In this document: positions 62,302-64,000 of the stretch, one piece after another
How positions within the stretch are numbered: position 1 is the stretch's first letter
Layout of the letters: each line of letters begins with the position of its first letter
From: an uncultured Bacteroidota bacterium
GTDB taxonomy: Bacteria; Bacteroidota; Bacteroidia; Flavobacteriales; Flavobacteriaceae
Direction: 5' to 3'
Length of the DNA stretch: 64,000 nt
Assembly (NCBI GenBank): GCA_902597545.1
Contig: CACJYD010000009.1
Location: 1 to 64,000 of the forward strand
The notes under the pieces: generated by a model
The model's input: the letters and a program-made list of their open reading frames with translations, nothing else
What the model was told of the DNA's origin: nothing
Database searches by the model: none
Made by a program: the position numbers and the translations under genes

Positions 62302-63741
62302 TTAATAACCTGGTCCTTCATTTTTTAAGGCTCTTACAATCCATTTTGTGTATTCAGGCCTATCGATCCAATCTTCAAAATATCTTATATAATTATCCAT
62401 TGCAACCCAATACTTAGGGTCATTAATTTTCATTTGATTTATTTCATTTTCAACAGATTTACTCCACATAATAAATTCATTTTTCATTGATTGGAATAAT
62501 TGTGGATTGCTATCTGCAATATTGTTAGATTCAGTGGGATCTTTAGATAAGTCATAAAGCTCAAAGTCAAGTTTTTCAATATCATGAACAATGAGTTTAG
62601 TATTATTATCAATTAGTGCTCCTCTATTGTCATGCCTAAATGGGATTTTTAAACTTCTTTTTTGGTTTTTGTCTTCGAAAAGGTTTGTGATGCTTTTACC
62701 ATCCAAATTTAATTTTTTGTAATTAGGAAATAATCCAACAATCTCTAAAATTGTTGGAAAAATATCCATTGTAGATACTGGGTATTTAGTGATACCTGGA
62801 TTAATTTTTTCAGGCCACTCAATGATTCCAGGAACTCTTAATCCTCCCTCCCACATTGTATTTTTACCACCTCTTAAATTACCAACAGTCGATGGTGAAA
62901 TGTTTTTTAATCCTCCGTTATCACTACAATACCATATAATTGTATTATCAGAAATACCAAGTTCATTTATTTTCTTTCTCAAAATTCCAATACTTCTATC
63001 GAATGCGACCATTTCCCCATAATGATTCCTGCTATTCTTATCTAAATCTTTGAAGTCTTTTTTATCATCTTTAGTCGCAACAAATGGATCATGAGGAGAA
63101 CCGTCCCATATTACAGCAAAGGAAGGTTTATTATCATTTATATTTTTTTCAATAAATTCTAATGCATTATTTACAATTATTTCTGACGAGGTTCCTTTAA
63201 ACTCGGAAATATTTCCATTATCTGCTAAAATGGGATTAATGTCAAAAAAATTAGTTACACTTAACCATTTATCAAACCCAAATTCACCAGGACCATATTC
63301 ATCATCTTCAAAAATTGGTACGCCAGGTCCTCGAATTCCATTTAAATGCCACTTGCCAAAATGACCGGTAGAATATCCAATTTTTTTTAGCTCCTGTGCT
63401 ATCGTTTTTTCATTTTTATTTAAAGAATATCCATGATAAAAAACACCAGTTCTATCATTATTTCTTCCAGTTAGAACACTTGCTCTAGTAGGCGAACATT
63501 GAGGAGCTCCAGCATAAAATCTATCAAAGCGTAATCCATTTTTTGCCATAGCATCCAAATTTGGTGTCTTCAAAATAGGATGTTTATAATAGCCCGTTTG
63601 ACCCCATCCTTGATCATCAGTCATTACTAAAATAATATTAGGATAATTATTTTTTGAATCTTCTTCGCCTGTGATAAATTTCCAGAATATTATGAAAACT
63701 AGGACTGCAACTGGGAAAATCCAGTTATTATTTTTTTTCAT
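62302..63741 (-). CDS. Cys-type sulfatase, exported
   Basis: A 479-residue sulfatase with an N-terminal hydrophobic signal or anchor (NWIFPVAVLVFIIFW). VMTDDQGWGQTGYY has the metal ligands; the activation motif is C-S-P-T-R (APQCSPTRASVLTGR), followed by GKWHLNG and CSDNGGL. It needs formylglycine conversion, so the FGE at 47432-48463 is its natural activator. It probably desulfates a glycan. It is a single-gene unit next to a tRNA-derived integration scar. Confidence 0.92.
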   Translation of the reverse strand: MKKNNNWIFPVAVLVFIIFWKFITGEEDSKNNYPNIILVMTDDQGWGQTGYYKHPILKTPNLDAMAKNGLRFDRFYAGAPQCSPTRASVLTGRNNDRTGVFYHGYSLNKNEKTIAQELKKIGYSTGHFGKWHLNGIRGPGVPIFEDDEYGPGEFGFDKWLSVTNFFDINPILADNGNISEFKGTSSEIIVNNALEFIEKNINDNKPSFAVIWDGSPHDPFVATKDDKKDFKDLDKNSRNHYGEMVAFDRSIGILRKKINELGISDNTIIWYCSDNGGLKNISPSTVGNLRGGKNTMWEGGLRVPGIIEWPEKINPGITKYPVSTMDIFPTILEIVGLFPNYKKLNLDGKSITNLFEDKNQKRSLKIPFRHDNRGALIDNNTKLIVHDIEKLDFELYDLSKDPTESNNIADSNPQLFQSMKNEFIMWSKSVENEINQMKINDPKYWVAMDNYIRYFEDWIDRPEYTKWIVRALKNEGPGY

Positions 63742-63773
63742 AATTATTGTTTTATTGATTCAAATATAAAAAT

Positions 63774-63799
63774 AAAAAAACCCTCAAAATGAGGGTTTT
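63774..63799 (-). terminator. Terminator downstream of the tRNA-Asp fragment
   Basis: CCCTC/GAGGG extended by four A-T pairs forms a 9 bp stem with an AAAAT loop. On the minus strand it is followed by T7 (plus A-tract 63774-63780). It directly follows the 3' end of the tRNA-like fragment, as expected for an original tRNA terminator. Confidence 0.8.
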
Positions 63800-63823
63800 G
63801 CGGTCTGGACGGGACTCGAACCC
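63800..63823 (-). other. tRNA-Asp 3'-end fragment, putative integration attachment site
   Basis: On the minus strand these 24 bases read as the TpsiC loop, T-stem and acceptor 3' strand (GGTTCGAGTCC then CCAGACC, discriminator G), as in Flavobacteriia tRNA-Asp. The remaining tRNA arms do not follow: the sequence past 63823 does not fold with it and lacks the anticodon arm. With an intact downstream terminator at 63774-63799, this is the pattern left when an element integrates at a tRNA 3' end and displaces the tRNA body. The identity as Asp rests on remembered sequence. Confidence 0.65.
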
Positions 63824-63897
63824 AATCATAACTGCCTGTTAGTCAAACCATTAAAATCACCCTCTGAACACTATGTGTTCTAAATTTGTTAATTTTA

Positions 63898-64000
63898 TTA
63901 AAACTTAAACTTTTTTTCTAACCTAAAAATCAACCTAACTGCAAAAATTATTTCCCATAACCCACCTATGATTAGTAAATACATACTCCATTCAATTCCA
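63898..64000 (-). CDS. C-terminal fragment of a small membrane protein (5' partial)
   Basis: The minus strand frame entering from the right edge encodes 33 residues: one hydrophobic helix (MYLLIIGGLWEIIFAVRLIF) and a basic tail ending LEKKFKF at a TAA. It resembles the end of an integral membrane protein, but too little is visible for a family. If the adjacent tRNA fragment is an attachment site, this gene is the first cargo gene at that edge of the element. A short stand-alone ORF starting at 63984 is also possible. Confidence 0.35.
   Translation of the reverse strand, partial: GIEWSMYLLIIGGLWEIIFAVRLIFRLEKKFKF

Noticed and set aside
63800-63897. A complete divergent tRNA or a tmRNA at the right edge
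   Set aside because: GGTTTGA at about 63853-63859 can pair with the acceptor strand, but the intervening 19 bases lack D and anticodon arms, and no tmRNA start motif is present. A tRNA 3' fragment is the simpler reading.
1-64000. CRISPR arrays, rRNA genes or transposases
   Set aside because: No regularly spaced repeats, rRNA-like blocks or transposase motifs were seen on either strand by inspection.

Overview
The window is a compact, AT-rich (roughly 30 percent GC by eye) bacterial chromosome segment, almost certainly from a marine Flavobacteriia (Bacteroidota). The grounds are: a mevalonate isoprenoid pathway; Bacteroidota gene families (LptC-type lipoprotein, DUF4296 lipoprotein, PhoB/PhoR pair, NagB fused to a PIG-L deacetylase, GH109-like protein); many short lipoprotein signals ending in S-C; no Shine-Dalgarno-like leaders; and perfect TAnnTTTG -7 promoter boxes in front of both tRNAs and several genes, often only a few bases from the start codon. 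Genes are packed on both strands with frequent end overlaps. No stretch above 300 bases lacks a gene, and I see no rRNA, CRISPR array or insertion sequence.

Layout. 1-17.2 kb is mostly housekeeping: a partial surface lipoprotein, a class V aminotransferase, a membrane-anchored dihydrofolate reductase, FabD, a sugar aminotransferase, the Kdo transferase KdtA, tRNA-Leu, an M20 peptidase, a lipoprotein-RuvC-HemW operon, DUF456, a PpiD-type foldase, and a CoaX-OMP-TPR-LptC operon. At 17.2-18.0 kb are tRNA-Phe and an unusual acidic lipoprotein. 18.0-23.4 kb is a 3-keto-sugar type cluster: GMC dehydrogenase with its Tat-carrying small subunit, a DUF1080 hydrolase, a Gfo/Idh oxidoreductase and a ThuA-like protein. 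23.4-38.2 kb is housekeeping again: Mrp-NifU-ferredoxin reductase-mevalonate decarboxylase-mevalonate kinase, an alkyltransferase-like protein, TrmB, PhoB/PhoR, an acyl-protein synthetase-like protein, TyrS, dihydroorotase, a dolichyl-phosphate-mannose synthase type transferase, HemD, a thioredoxin and a peptide transporter.

38.3-45.0 kb is an amino-sugar and sulfate-ester cluster (CutC, NagB-PIG-L, sodium symporter, nucleotidyltransferase, sulfatase). 45.1-47.3 kb holds HMG-CoA reductase and a third GHMP kinase that looks like the missing phosphomevalonate kinase. 47.4-48.5 kb is a lipoprotein formylglycine-generating enzyme with both catalytic cysteines, a candidate activator of the two Cys-type sulfatases. 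48.5-61.2 kb is one co-directional run of eleven genes with gaps of at most 31 bases: a DUF4212/symporter pair, three esterase-type hydrolases, a cytochrome-c/DUF1549/DUF1553 protein, DUF1501, a sulfatase-modifying-like protein, a sugar isomerase/epimerase-like TIM barrel and two Gfo/Idh-fold proteins. Four carry Tat signals, which points to a periplasmic oxidoreductive carbohydrate pathway. One gene of this run (an SGNH hydrolase) is out of frame across a run of nine G residues, a possible phase-variable switch.

The most intriguing non-coding object is at 61239-61326 on the minus strand: a perfect -7 promoter box followed by about 75 bases of tandem hairpins and an intrinsic terminator, read as a small RNA. 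At the right edge, 63800-63823 matches the 3' end of a tRNA-Asp with its original terminator, but the rest of the tRNA is missing. This is the expected scar of an element integrated into tRNA-Asp, extending beyond the window.
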